From: Emticicia sp037153985
Lineage (GTDB): Bacteria; Bacteroidota; Bacteroidia; Cytophagales; Spirosomataceae
Reading direction: 5' to 3'
DNA: 64,000 nt
NCBI RefSeq assembly: GCF_037153985.1
Contig: NZ_JBBAYI010000011.1
Location: 62,001 to 126,000 of the forward strand
Part shown: positions 17,423 to 26,102 of the stretch, piece by piece
How the letters are laid out: every line of letters begins with the position of its first letter
Position numbering within the stretch: the first letter of the stretch is position 1
Translations under genes and position numbers: made by a program
The notes under the pieces: model-generated
What the model saw: only the letters and a program-made list of their open reading frames with translations
Told to the model about the DNA's origin: nothing
Databases searched by the model: none

Positions 17423-18742
17423 ATGATAAAAAAATTACATCTACTATTATTCCTTAGTATAATTAGCGTTTCGGTTGGTTGGGCGCAAATACAGTCGGGG
17501 CCTATGTTGGGGTACTCCGAAATGCGCGAAGTGTTACTTTGGGTACAAACCAAAAAAGAAGCATCCGTAAAATTTGTTTACTGGGATAAAGAAAAACCTA
17601 ATGTAAAATATTCGACAGACGAGTTCAGAACCCAAAAAGCCGACGCGTATGTGGCCAGACTAATAGCAGACGAAGTACTACCCGGTAAAAAATATGGCTA
17701 TGAGGTATGGGTCGATAAAAAGAAAATAGCAATCAGTTATCCGCTCGAATTTCAGACTCAAAGCCTTTGGCAATGGCGTACAGACCCACCTGCCTTTAAG
17801 TTTGCAGTTGGTAGCTGTGCATACATTAATGAGCCAGAGTTTGACCGCCCCGGCACACCCTATGGCTCTGAATATGAGATTTTTACCAGTATCTATAAAT
17901 CAAAACCTGATTTTATGCTCTGGGGAGGCGACAACCTCTATTTAAGAGAACCCGACTGGAACACCAAGTCAGGAATTCTGAAACGTTATACACACACACG
18001 CTCATTGCCTGAAATGCAGCCCCTGCTGGCTAGCATACATAACTATGCGATTTGGGACGACCACGATTTTGGCCCAAATGATGCCGACAGAGGCTTCGTA
18101 AGTAAAAAGCAAACCCTTGATGCCTTTAAACTTTTCTGGGGAAATCTGAATTATACCTTTCAGGACGAAGGCGTAACAGGCTCGTTCCAATGGGCTGATT
18201 GCCAGTTTTTTCTGATGGACGACCGCTGGTGGCGAACACCTAATGACCGTATTACTGGTAACAGAGAATATTTTGGGCAAAAACAGATTCAGTGGTTAGT
18301 TGATGCCCTTAAGTTTTCGAATGCTCCGTTTAAATTTGTTGTAGTAGGGGGGCAGGTTGGTAATCCGGCCAAAATATTCGAGAACTTTGCCAATTATGAA
18401 GAAGAAAGAAACCAACTGTTCGACCTGATTGCCAAAGAGAAAATACCGGGTGTTATCTTTATCAGTGGTGACCGCCACTGGACGTCTCTTTGCAAAATTG
18501 AGCGGCCGGGTACTTATCCTATCTATGACTTAACTGTTTCGGCATTAACGTCGGGGCCATCAAAACCTGTAACAGAAGAAGCAAATACACCGTATGTGGA
18601 AGGCACAAGCGTAACAAAACATAATTATGGCTTGTTGGAAATTTCAGGAAAACGTACCGATAGGGTCTTAAAAATTAACGTATTGGATAAAGATGGCAAG
18701 GAACTCTGGACAAAAGAAATTAAAGCCAGTGAGCTAAAATAA
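17423..18742 (+). CDS. PhoD-like alkaline phosphatase/phosphodiesterase, secreted
   Basis: From the ATG at 17423 the protein has 439 residues and a signal peptide (MIKKLHLLLFLSIISVSVGW, then AQ). An N-terminal fibronectin-like domain is followed by a metallophosphatase domain with 'FAVGSCAYINEPEF', 'MLWGGDNLYLREPDW', 'YAIWDDHDFGPNDADRG' and 'VIFISGDRHWTSL'. These are the metal-binding motifs of the PhoD family (calcium/iron enzymes acting on phosphodiesters). It would release phosphate from organic compounds in the periplasm. It lies 23 kb from the PiT transporter and porin and is not obviously co-regulated with them. Confidence 0.88.
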   Translation: MIKKLHLLLFLSIISVSVGWAQIQSGPMLGYSEMREVLLWVQTKKEASVKFVYWDKEKPNVKYSTDEFRTQKADAYVARLIADEVLPGKKYGYEVWVDKKKIAISYPLEFQTQSLWQWRTDPPAFKFAVGSCAYINEPEFDRPGTPYGSEYEIFTSIYKSKPDFMLWGGDNLYLREPDWNTKSGILKRYTHTRSLPEMQPLLASIHNYAIWDDHDFGPNDADRGFVSKKQTLDAFKLFWGNLNYTFQDEGVTGSFQWADCQFFLMDDRWWRTPNDRITGNREYFGQKQIQWLVDALKFSNAPFKFVVVGGQVGNPAKIFENFANYEEERNQLFDLIAKEKIPGVIFISGDRHWTSLCKIERPGTYPIYDLTVSALTSGPSKPVTEEANTPYVEGTSVTKHNYGLLEISGKRTDRVLKINVLDKDGKELWTKEIKASELK

Positions 18743-18763
18743 GTTATTTGCTATAAAGTACAG

Positions 18764-18813
18764 GCATCTCTGACGGACACTCTTCTGTGTTGGTCAGAGA
18801 TGCTTGTTTTTTT
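18764..18813 (+). terminator. Intrinsic terminator after the PhoD-like gene
   Basis: Perfect 11-bp arms GCATCTCTGAC (18764-18774) and GTCAGAGATGC (18793-18803), with a further inner ACAC/GTGT pairing, are followed by TTGTTTTTTT. Confidence 0.88.
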
Positions 18814-18977
18814 ATGCTGCTCTTGAAACATAAAGCCATTATTTCGTTAAAATCTTTGTTTTGGGTATATGGTGGCACAGAATATTTATTTTATCGATAA
18901 TCTTCTTAACTTGTGCCGATAACACAAAATCAGGAAATTATATTGATTGACGCACCGCCTTTAAAAGGATTTAAAAA

Positions 18978-20489
18978 ATGAGCACACAAACAGAAAATAA
19001 AGATTTACTCATAAAGAAACTTCAGGAAATTGATAATAAAGAAGCCTTTCTGAGATTTTTTGTGCTTTTACAGGAGCTTATCGAAGTAACAAATCTGGGT
19101 ATTGATGACCCCCGAATTGCCTTTACTACCCGAAAAGATAAGGCCATTACGGCCAATATTAATAATTACGTGGCTTTACATTTACGTCGTAAAAAAGGAA
19201 TCTGGTTTGATATGCTTTTTTGTAAACGGCACGAACAACTCTTTACCAAGTACAAACTCATTCAGTTATCAAGCCTGAATAACCCTGAATATTTCTACGC
19301 CAATATCCCTTTTGAGCAAAAGCATATTATTGATGATATTAAAATAAGAAGTGCATGGCAGGAGTGTCTGGAAGAACTGAAATCAATGGCTGTTTCAAGC
19401 CCCAGAAAAGAAAGGCATAACCCCTATATTTATCAGATTGCTGAAGACGAAAATCTCAGGAATGAGTTGTTCTGGGAGGTTGACCACCCTGACAAACCAT
19501 ATATCCCTGCCGACATTCCCATGCAGGAACTAAATGAGGATACACCCATTTACGTTACCAGACCTGATATTCCGTTGAATCTGGTATATTATGGCCCTCC
19601 GGGTACGGGCAAAACTTTCGAAGCGCAAAAACTGGCTAATCAGTTCGGTTCAACATTTATTACCTTTCATCAATCGTATAGCTACGAAGAATTTATGGAG
19701 GGGCTGAGGCCATCAACCCGAAACGGACAGGTATATTATGAAGTGGTTAAAGGTGTTTTCTATAAATCATGTCTTGAGGCACTGAAAAAGGCTGGTTATC
19801 AAAGTTTTTCAGCTTGTATGGATGATACAAAAGAGAATCGGACCAAAAAATTCAATAAAGCCGAATGCCAGCTACTAATTATTGATGAGCTAAACAGGGC
19901 CAATATCTCAAAAGTGTTTGGCGAACTTATAACGCTGATTGAGTCAGACAAACGTTTGGGTAATAGCAACGAACTTTCAGTTGTTTTGCCATATTCGCAA
20001 GAGCGGTTTGGCATTCCGGCAAATCTGTATATTGTGGGCACCATGAATACCACCGACCGTTCGATTGCCTTGCTTGATTTAGCTCTTCGCCGGAGGTTCG
20101 AGTTTCAGGAACTTATACCACAACCTTATATTTTAAAAGAACACGACGGCATAGACTTTGAAAAACTGCTTAATAAAATAAACCAACGTATTGAGTTTTT
20201 ACTAGACCGTAACCATACAATAGGGCATGCTTATTTTATAGATATATATTCAGGCGAAGCTCTGGTGAGGGTTTTCATTAGCAAAATTATTCCACTATTG
20301 CAGGAGTATTTCTACAACGACTGGGAAAAAATACGGCTTATTCTAGGGCCGGAGATTATTCTTCGCGAAACAATAAGAACGAAAGATGTATTCGGAACTA
20401 ACCTCGATAATTTTGAAGATGAAAGTTTTAAGTATAGAGTTAATCAGGATATTCAGCCCGAGATGCTTAAAAAGCTGTATATAGAGTAG
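18978..20489 (+). CDS. Orphan McrB-like AAA+ protein with its own N-terminal domain
   Basis: This 503-residue protein has an N-terminal region (1 to about 150) of unassigned fold with charged helices and 'GIWFDMLFCKRHEQLF'. The McrB-type AAA+ domain follows: Walker A GPPGTGKT (206-213), 'QSYSYEEFMEGLRP', Walker B 'LLIIDELNRANISKVFGEL', and 'GTMNTTDRSIALLDLALRRR' (M356 onward), the McrB signature (NTAD in E. coli, NTTD here). In McrBC, McrB is the GTP-driven motor and methylated-DNA reader and McrC is the nuclease. No McrC follows; the next gene is menC on the other strand, 12 bases away. It may act alone, with a partner elsewhere, or have another role. Defence function is inference. Confidence 0.85.
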   Translation: MSTQTENKDLLIKKLQEIDNKEAFLRFFVLLQELIEVTNLGIDDPRIAFTTRKDKAITANINNYVALHLRRKKGIWFDMLFCKRHEQLFTKYKLIQLSSLNNPEYFYANIPFEQKHIIDDIKIRSAWQECLEELKSMAVSSPRKERHNPYIYQIAEDENLRNELFWEVDHPDKPYIPADIPMQELNEDTPIYVTRPDIPLNLVYYGPPGTGKTFEAQKLANQFGSTFITFHQSYSYEEFMEGLRPSTRNGQVYYEVVKGVFYKSCLEALKKAGYQSFSACMDDTKENRTKKFNKAECQLLIIDELNRANISKVFGELITLIESDKRLGNSNELSVVLPYSQERFGIPANLYIVGTMNTTDRSIALLDLALRRRFEFQELIPQPYILKEHDGIDFEKLLNKINQRIEFLLDRNHTIGHAYFIDIYSGEALVRVFISKIIPLLQEYFYNDWEKIRLILGPEIILRETIRTKDVFGTNLDNFEDESFKYRVNQDIQPEMLKKLYIE

Positions 20490-20501
20490 ATATTTAGATT
20501 T

Positions 20502-21587
20502 TTATTCTATCAGGCTTAAATCCCATGCCTTGCTGGTATCGTACCGTAGGGAGCCATTTGCCATTACTAAGGGGCTGTCAATATTGTTATGATACAAGCC
20601 TCCAGTTCCTAAACCCTGAGGCAGCGTATTTTTATATTCGGCAGTAAACTGGGCAATCGCATTGAGGCCTATGTTCGATTCAAGGGCCGAGGTTATCCAC
20701 CAGCCTATTTGTAAGCGTGAAGCAATCTCAATCCATTCGCGGCAATGCTGCAAGCCACCCAGAAGTGTAGGTTTCAGGATAATATATTGCGGGCGTATTT
20801 TTTTCAGTAGCTGCATTTTTTGTACATAATCGCTCACGCCAATAAGTTCTTCGTCGAGCGCAATAGGTACAGGGCTACTTTTGCTCAGATTTTCCATTAC
20901 CTCAACCTGATTCGCTCTAATGGGCTGTTCAATACTATGTAGCCTGTATTCGGCTAATTGTGCCAGCTTTTGAGGGGCTTCTTCTGACGAAAAAGCTCCG
21001 TTAGCATCAACCCGTAAGCTGATTTGTTCAGGACTGAAACGTTCTCTGATAGAAGCCAGAATGCTTAATTCATCCTGAAAATTAATAGCCCCTATTTTTA
21101 GTTTAAGAGTATTAAAGCCAGACTCCAGTTTTTCTTCGACCTGATGCACCATAAAATCTTTAGTTCCCATCCAGATAAGCCCATTGATAGGAATAGATTT
21201 TCTTCCGTTTACAAAGTCATTATCAAAAATGATACGCTTACCTCCGTTCATAATATCAAGTAAGGCTGTTTCAAACCCAAATTTGACGGCAGGAAAACGG
21301 TCATCGATAAGCTGTGAAAGAATAATGTTCAGATTCCACGGAAAAACCTCTAAATCGAGGCTGTTAAAGTCTTCACAGATTTGATTGAGTATATCTGCTA
21401 GGTCTGGAGTGTAATCAATACTCAGGCCGTGCAATGGGGCAATTTCTCCCAAGCCAAAAACCGTCGGATTTTCGGTATCAACTATTTTCAGGAAGAAAGT
21501 CTCTTTTTCAGTATAAACCCCTCTGGAAGTTCCGGCTTCAAACCTGAACTTTAGTAAGTGTTTAGACCATTTAGCTTTTAGCCCCAT
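20502..21587 (-). CDS. menC: o-Succinylbenzoate synthase
   Basis: This 361-residue member of the enolase superfamily dehydrates SHCHC to o-succinylbenzoate in menaquinone synthesis. Visible are the N-terminal capping domain ('VFGLGEIAPLHGLSIDYTPDL') and the barrel motifs 'LKLKIGAINF' (catalytic lysine), 'SLRVDANGAFSSEEA', 'HSIEQPIRANQ', 'PIALDEELIGV' and 'IILKPTLLGG' (second lysine). Together these supply the metal ligands D, E and D/E. A dipeptide epimerase is the main alternative, but the 'RVDANGAF...EQP...LDE..' spacing and the presence of menF in this window favour MenC. A -7-like TACTTTTG lies on the minus strand at 21608-21615. Confidence 0.88.
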   Translation of the reverse strand: MGLKAKWSKHLLKFRFEAGTSRGVYTEKETFFLKIVDTENPTVFGLGEIAPLHGLSIDYTPDLADILNQICEDFNSLDLEVFPWNLNIILSQLIDDRFPAVKFGFETALLDIMNGGKRIIFDNDFVNGRKSIPINGLIWMGTKDFMVHQVEEKLESGFNTLKLKIGAINFQDELSILASIRERFSPEQISLRVDANGAFSSEEAPQKLAQLAEYRLHSIEQPIRANQVEVMENLSKSSPVPIALDEELIGVSDYVQKMQLLKKIRPQYIILKPTLLGGLQHCREWIEIASRLQIGWWITSALESNIGLNAIAQFTAEYKNTLPQGLGTGGLYHNNIDSPLVMANGSLRYDTSKAWDLSLIE

Positions 21588-21706
21588 CGAAAAATGCTTA
21601 ATTTTGGCAAAAGTACAGAAAGTTTTATTTTTTATGTTACAGATAAATCAATTTGTGCTATTTTCTTAATAGAAAGTCTAAAAATTGATGATTTAAAAGC
21701 TAGCTC

Positions 21707-22756
21707 ATGCGTTTGGTATTTAGTAGGATTTTAAAAATCGTATTGTTTCCACTTACAGCGTTGCTTACTGGCATAGTATATGTCAGAAACTGGCTTTACG
21801 ATACTGGTTTACTGAAAAGTAGCCAGCCTGAAGTTTTTACAATTAATGTAGGTAACCTTAATCTGGGTGGTACAGGTAAAACCCCTCACGTAGAATATCT
21901 GGTTAAATTATTGGCCGATTCCTTCAAAACAAGCATACTAAGCAGAGGGTACAAACGCAGTACAAAAGGTTTTCTGATTGCCGATAATACAGCTACTGCC
22001 CACAGCATTGGTGATGAACCCATGCAATATTATCAGAAATTTAGTAATAAAGTTAATGTAGTAGTATGTGAAGACCGTGTGGCAGGTGTGGCTGGGATTC
22101 AAGCAAAATTCCCTGACAATCAGTTGGTTATATTAGATGATGCCTTTCAGCATCGTAGAATTGCCCCGCATTTTAATATACTTCTTTCTGATTATTCACG
22201 TCCCTTCTATCAGGATTATCTGGTGCCTGTGGGCAAGCTCAGAGATATTCGCCAAAGTGCGAAAAGAGCAAATGTAGTTATTATAACAAAGTGTCCTGAG
22301 TATGTTTCTTCGCAGATTATACAGGAAATGATTGCTAATATTAAGGTATATACTACTGAAAATACGCCTGTATTTTTCTCAAAGATTCGGTATAATGCCA
22401 TTTGTGGCTATAACCATGCAGAAGTTTTTGAGAAAAAAAGCCCCTGCATGGTTGTAACAGCTATTGCCAAGCCAGAAGTGTTTTGGCAGTACTTGAATGC
22501 ACAAAGTTTAACGATTGAAAAAACAGTCGATTTTCCCGACCATTTTGCCTTTACCCGCAATGAGGTTGACAATCTTTTGAATCAGGCTTTGGGCAAACAG
22601 ATTATTACCACCGAAAAAGATATGGTAAAACTTAAACCCTTGCTAAATGAGGTTGAAATCAGACGCTTTTTTTATGTGCCTATCGAAATAACGCTCGAAA
22701 ACACCGAAAAATTTAACCAGTTAGTGCTTGAAAACATCACTACTTTTATTTCATGA
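21707..22756 (+). CDS. lpxK: Tetraacyldisaccharide 4'-kinase (lipid A)
   Basis: This 349-residue protein begins with a hydrophobic membrane-association helix, followed by the LpxK P-loop 'NVGNLNLGGTGKTPHVEYL' (about 47-65). 'ILSRGYKRSTKGF', 'GDEPMQYYQKF', 'VVVCEDRVAGV', 'VILDDAFQHRRI' and the C-terminal 'TTEKDMVKL' follow. It phosphorylates the 4' position of the tetraacyl disaccharide to lipid IVA at the inner membrane. It stands apart from the lpxD-lpxC-lpxA operon, 5 kb away. Its stop codon lies inside the 3' end of the convergent outer-membrane protein gene (11-base overlap). Confidence 0.93.
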   Translation: MRLVFSRILKIVLFPLTALLTGIVYVRNWLYDTGLLKSSQPEVFTINVGNLNLGGTGKTPHVEYLVKLLADSFKTSILSRGYKRSTKGFLIADNTATAHSIGDEPMQYYQKFSNKVNVVVCEDRVAGVAGIQAKFPDNQLVILDDAFQHRRIAPHFNILLSDYSRPFYQDYLVPVGKLRDIRQSAKRANVVIITKCPEYVSSQIIQEMIANIKVYTTENTPVFFSKIRYNAICGYNHAEVFEKKSPCMVVTAIAKPEVFWQYLNAQSLTIEKTVDFPDHFAFTRNEVDNLLNQALGKQIITTEKDMVKLKPLLNEVEIRRFFYVPIEITLENTEKFNQLVLENITTFIS

Positions 22757-23396
22757 AATATCTGATTCCTATACCCAAAGACGGACTTGCACTAGCACCT
22801 GTATTAATATTAAAACCGTTAAAGGTTTTTCCCCAACTGTACATAGCATTCAGGTTTATCAAAGAGGTATTGCCTTCAATGGCGAATCTGTCGCTAATCA
22901 GATAAATAACTCCTGGCCCTACCCCCAGATTTAAGCCAACAGTGCTTGGCCCTTCTTGTTTAATATCCATATCTGGTAAATCTCTTTTATAGCGTGTACT
23001 ACTAAAGCCTGTACTTATGCTACCGCCATATTGTATCGAAATCCCTAGTTTTTCGGTAAGCATTTTATAGTTTGTCAGAAATAAACTAGCTGAAATATTA
23101 TTTGAAAACATTCTGGTAGAAGATGATATATCTGCCGAGCTCTTATAATTGTAATAGGTTGTCGAAATACCATAGCTTAAAGAATAAGTAATTGAGAAAT
23201 TATCTTTTTTAAAATAAGTAATCGATGGAGCTATGCTTACCTGAAAGCTAGTTGCTTCTCCTTCATTCTTTTCTGCTTGTGTTTGAAGACTAAAATAGAA
23301 GCCCCCACCAATAAAACGTGTACCTTGTGGAATAACCTGTGCAGAAGTTGTCAGTGCGAATAATGAGACACAGAAAAAAGATAGTAATTTTTTCAT
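22746..23396 (-). CDS. Outer-membrane beta-barrel protein, unknown role
   Basis: This 216-residue protein has a signal peptide (MKKLLSFFCVSLFALTTSAQ). Alternating polar/hydrophobic strands rich in Y, F, S, T and G ('FSITYSLSYGISTTYYNY', 'NISASLFLTNYK', 'LGISIQYGGSISTGFSST') end in a terminal aromatic-rich strand 'SLGIGIRYFMK', as in small 8-10-stranded barrels (OmpA/OmpW-like folds). No enzymatic motif is seen. A -7-like TACTTTTG lies on the minus strand at 23441-23448. The 3' end overlaps lpxK by 11 bases in convergent orientation. Function unknown. Confidence 0.72.
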   Translation of the reverse strand: MKKLLSFFCVSLFALTTSAQVIPQGTRFIGGGFYFSLQTQAEKNEGEATSFQVSIAPSITYFKKDNFSITYSLSYGISTTYYNYKSSADISSSTRMFSNNISASLFLTNYKMLTEKLGISIQYGGSISTGFSSTRYKRDLPDMDIKQEGPSTVGLNLGVGPGVIYLISDRFAIEGNTSLINLNAMYSWGKTFNGFNINTGASASPSLGIGIRYFMK

Positions 23397-23541
23397 AAAA
23401 TAAGTTGTTTATTGTACGTATATATGGTAATAATGCTTAGCAAAAGTAATTATTATATTTTACTACGCTAATTTATTTTAAGGCTTGTTGCGGATGTAAG
23501 AGCCTTAATGCCCATAAAAACAATTTATTGTATATTTGTAT

Positions 23542-24480
23542 ATGCTTCCATCTTATGCAGAAAAATACGCCCACCTGATTAAAACCAAAGCTAAGGAATT
23601 AGGATTTGATTTTTGTGGTATCTCTAAAGCTGATTTTCTTGAAGAAGAAGCTCCGCGGCTAGAGGCTTGGCTAAACAGAAATTACCACGGAAAGATGGCT
23701 TACATGGCTAATCATTTTGATAAACGCCTCGACCCTCGTAAACTGGTCGAGGGGGCAAAATCTGTTATTACGCTCATTCTGAATTATTACCCCGATAAAA
23801 AACTGCCCGAAACGCCAGACTCTCTCAAGTTATCGAAATATGCTTATGGCAAAGATTACCATTTTGTAATAAAAGATAAGCTCAAAGACCTGATGGATAC
23901 TATCTCAGAGGAAATAGGGGAGGTAAACGGAAGAATATTTGTCGACTCGGCACCTGTGATGGATAAGGTTTGGGCCAAGAAAAGTGGAGTGGGGTGGGTA
24001 GGTAAGCACACAAACCTGATTAATAGGCAAATTGGGAGTTTCTTTTTTATTGGTGAAATTATATGTGACCTTGACTTGCAGGCCGATACCGCTATAAAAG
24101 ATTATTGCGGAACCTGTACCCGTTGTATTGACGCTTGCCCTACCGATGCAATTATTGAACCTTATGTGGTAGATGGAAGTAAATGTATTAGCTATTTCAC
24201 GATTGAGTTAAAAGAGGCTATACCCGATGAAGTTAAAGGCAAGTTTGAAAACTGGATTTTTGGCTGTGATATTTGTCAGGATGTTTGCCCATGGAACTCA
24301 TTTGCGAGGCCACATCGTACCCCTGAATTTGAATTGAACCCTTTATTAGAAAACTTCAGCAAAAACGATTGGGAAGAAATTACAGAAGAGGTTTTTCAGG
24401 AAATTTTTCGGAGGTCGGCTGTAAAAAGAACCAAACTAGAAGGTTTAAAACGGAATATGGCTTTTGTAAAAGAGCGATAG
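23542..24480 (+). CDS. queG: Epoxyqueuosine reductase
   Basis: With the ATG at 23542 (a TTG two codons upstream is less likely) the protein has 312 residues. QueG reduces epoxyqueuosine to queuosine in the wobble position of GUN-anticodon tRNAs, using cobalamin and two [4Fe-4S] clusters. Seen are 'GFDFCGISKADFL', 'MAYMANHFDKRLDP', 'DSAPVMDKVWAKKSGVGWVG' and the ferredoxin-like pair 'CGTCTRCIDACPTDAI' and 'CDICQDVCPWN'. The length is at the short end of the family, without the C-terminal HEAT extension. The last codons and the TAG stop lie inside the 3' acceptor stem of a tRNA gene on the opposite strand. Confidence 0.93.
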   Translation: MLPSYAEKYAHLIKTKAKELGFDFCGISKADFLEEEAPRLEAWLNRNYHGKMAYMANHFDKRLDPRKLVEGAKSVITLILNYYPDKKLPETPDSLKLSKYAYGKDYHFVIKDKLKDLMDTISEEIGEVNGRIFVDSAPVMDKVWAKKSGVGWVGKHTNLINRQIGSFFFIGEIICDLDLQADTAIKDYCGTCTRCIDACPTDAIIEPYVVDGSKCISYFTIELKEAIPDEVKGKFENWIFGCDICQDVCPWNSFARPHRTPEFELNPLLENFSKNDWEEITEEVFQEIFRRSAVKRTKLEGLKRNMAFVKER

Positions 24481-24545
24481 ACGAGATTCGAACTCGCGAC
24501 CTTCGGCTTGGGAAGCGGACGCTCTACCAACTGAGCTACTATCGC
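24473..24545 (-). tRNA. tRNA-Gly (anticodon CCC)
   Basis: On the minus strand the 73-base cloverleaf reads: acceptor GCGATAG paired with CTATCGC, then TA, D arm GCTC-AGTTGGTA-GAGC, and anticodon loop TTCCCAA with anticodon CCC. The variable loop is AGGTC, the T arm GCGAG-TTCGAAT-CTCGT, and the discriminator T. The anticodon stem TCCGC/GCCGA has a C-C mismatch at the middle pair (29-41); GCGGA would be perfect. No CCA is encoded. The 3' end overlaps the last 8 bases of queG. Confidence 0.93.
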
Positions 24546-24603
24546 TTATCTTATGCAAATATATTGACCAACATTTATTTTGTCAAGACTTTGCATTGGG
24601 CAT

Positions 24604-25227
24604 TTATTGCTTCAAATCACGTATATCAATAATATTTTTGCAAAAAGCGTATTCGTTGGGCTGGTTAGAACAAATAATTAGCAGGCGGTCTGGTGTATGT
24701 TGCTCAACTTGCTTTAAATACCATTCGCTAGCTTGGGCATCAAGGTTTGAAGTTGGCTCATCAAGCATAATAATAGCACTGTCAGAGTAAAATGCTAGCC
24801 CTAGCTTTAGCCGTTGTTTCATGCCCGAAGAGAAATTTTTTACTTGTTTATGCTGGTGAGGGGCAAGCTGTATTTGTTCAAGAAACTGTGAGGAGGACAA
24901 TTGATTTTTCAGTGGTTTGAATTTCTGATGAAACTCAACTGTTTCTAAGAGTGTAAATTCTTCTACCAACTCAAGATACGGAGCAGCAATGACAATTTCT
25001 TTGTAAATATCGTCAATCTGAATTTCCTGAGCAGCAGCAGAACTGTAAGTTATTTTCCCTTCGGTTTGTGGTAATACCCCCGCAATAACCTGTAAAAGAG
25101 TGGATTTTCCGCTACCATTAGGGCCAACAAAAGTGTAACTGTTATTAGCCGAAAAGGATAAATTTGTATTGCGAAAAATCCATTCGTTACGGAACTTCTT
25201 ACCAATATTAGCAAGCTCAATTTTCAC
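24604..25227 (-). CDS. ABC transporter ATP-binding protein, single domain
   Basis: This 207-residue lone nucleotide-binding domain has Walker A 'FVGPNGSGKSTLLQVIAG', a degenerate signature 'FSSGMKQRLKLGLAF', and Walker B 'IIMLDEPTSNLD' with the D-loop. The H-loop position reads 'IICSNQPNE', that is, without the usual histidine. It begins 11 bases inside the end of lpxA and is probably translationally coupled to it, as the last gene of the lipid A operon. The matching membrane subunit is not in the window. The size is like CcmA-type ATPases, but no cytochrome-maturation genes are nearby. A lipid or envelope export role is inference from position only. Confidence 0.8.
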   Translation of the reverse strand: MKIELANIGKKFRNEWIFRNTNLSFSANNSYTFVGPNGSGKSTLLQVIAGVLPQTEGKITYSSAAAQEIQIDDIYKEIVIAAPYLELVEEFTLLETVEFHQKFKPLKNQLSSSQFLEQIQLAPHQHKQVKNFSSGMKQRLKLGLAFYSDSAIIMLDEPTSNLDAQASEWYLKQVEQHTPDRLLIICSNQPNEYAFCKNIIDIRDLKQ

Positions 25228-26017
25228 TATCTACTACTTTTTTTGCAGGACTTCTGATGATTCCTCTTTCAGAGTTAGAAATAAAGTTCAGAATTTCATC
25301 ACGTTCAGGTGTAGCCGGAAACTCCAGCTCTACTTGTGTGATGGCATCGCTATTATTTAAGCCTTTCAGATAAATATAACGGTAAATATCTTGTATTTCG
25401 GCAATTTTTTCGTCGGTATGGCCACGTCTTCTTAGCCCTACTGAGTTAATACCTGCATAAGAAAGCGGCTCACGTGCTGCCTTAATGTAAGGAGGTACGT
25501 CTTTTCTGATTTGCGAACAGCCACCAATATAGGTGTGTTTGCCTATTTTTACAAACTGTTGCACGGCCGACATCCCACCGATATTGGCGTAGTCGCCTAC
25601 GGTAATATGCCCTGCTAATTGCACACAGTTTGCCAGAATTACGTTGTTTCCTACAATACAGTCATGTGCAATGTGGGCGTAGGCCATAATAAGGCAGTTA
25701 GAACCAATTTCAGTACGGTATTTGTCTACCGTTCCACGGTTTACGGTAACGCATTCGCGTATGGTTGTGTTGTCACCGATGATAGTTACGGTTTCTTCAC
25801 CTTTGAATTTTAAATCCTGAGGCACGGCAGAAATAACTGCCCCCGGAAATATCTTACAGTTTTTTCCGATTCTGGCTCCTTCCATAATAATGACGTGGGA
25901 GCCAATCCATGTTCCTTCTCCTATTTCAACGTCTTTATTTATTACAGCAAAAGGCTCAACAACAACGTTATGCGCAATTTTAGCGTCAGGATGTATGAAA
26001 GCTAATGGTTGATTCAT
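25217..26017 (-). CDS. lpxA: UDP-N-acetylglucosamine acyltransferase
   Basis: This 266-residue protein has a left-handed beta-helix built of hexapeptide repeats from about residue 5 to 190, and a C-terminal helical domain ('GLRRRGHTDEKIAEIQDIYR'). LpxA adds the first 3-hydroxyacyl chain to UDP-GlcNAc from acyl-ACP. Family landmarks are 'YAHIAHDCIVGNNVILAN' (catalytic histidine), 'LAGHITVGDYANIGGMSAVQ' and 'GINSVGLRRRG'. It lies 85 bases downstream of lpxC-fabZ and overlaps the ABC ATPase gene by 11 bases. Confidence 0.95.
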   Translation of the reverse strand: MNQPLAFIHPDAKIAHNVVVEPFAVINKDVEIGEGTWIGSHVIIMEGARIGKNCKIFPGAVISAVPQDLKFKGEETVTIIGDNTTIRECVTVNRGTVDKYRTEIGSNCLIMAYAHIAHDCIVGNNVILANCVQLAGHITVGDYANIGGMSAVQQFVKIGKHTYIGGCSQIRKDVPPYIKAAREPLSYAGINSVGLRRRGHTDEKIAEIQDIYRYIYLKGLNNSDAITQVELEFPATPERDEILNFISNSERGIIRSPAKKVVDSEN

Positions 26018-26102
26018 ATTTTAGAGATAGCTTTGTAAATGGTAAGCTAAAAACAAAAACACGCAGACTTACAGCTTTTGCTCGTGGTTTGTAGCTTTGG
26101 AA

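Noticed and set aside
23531..23538. TATATTTG considered as the queG -7 element
   Set aside because: It ends 3 bases before the ATG, so transcription would begin inside the start codon region.
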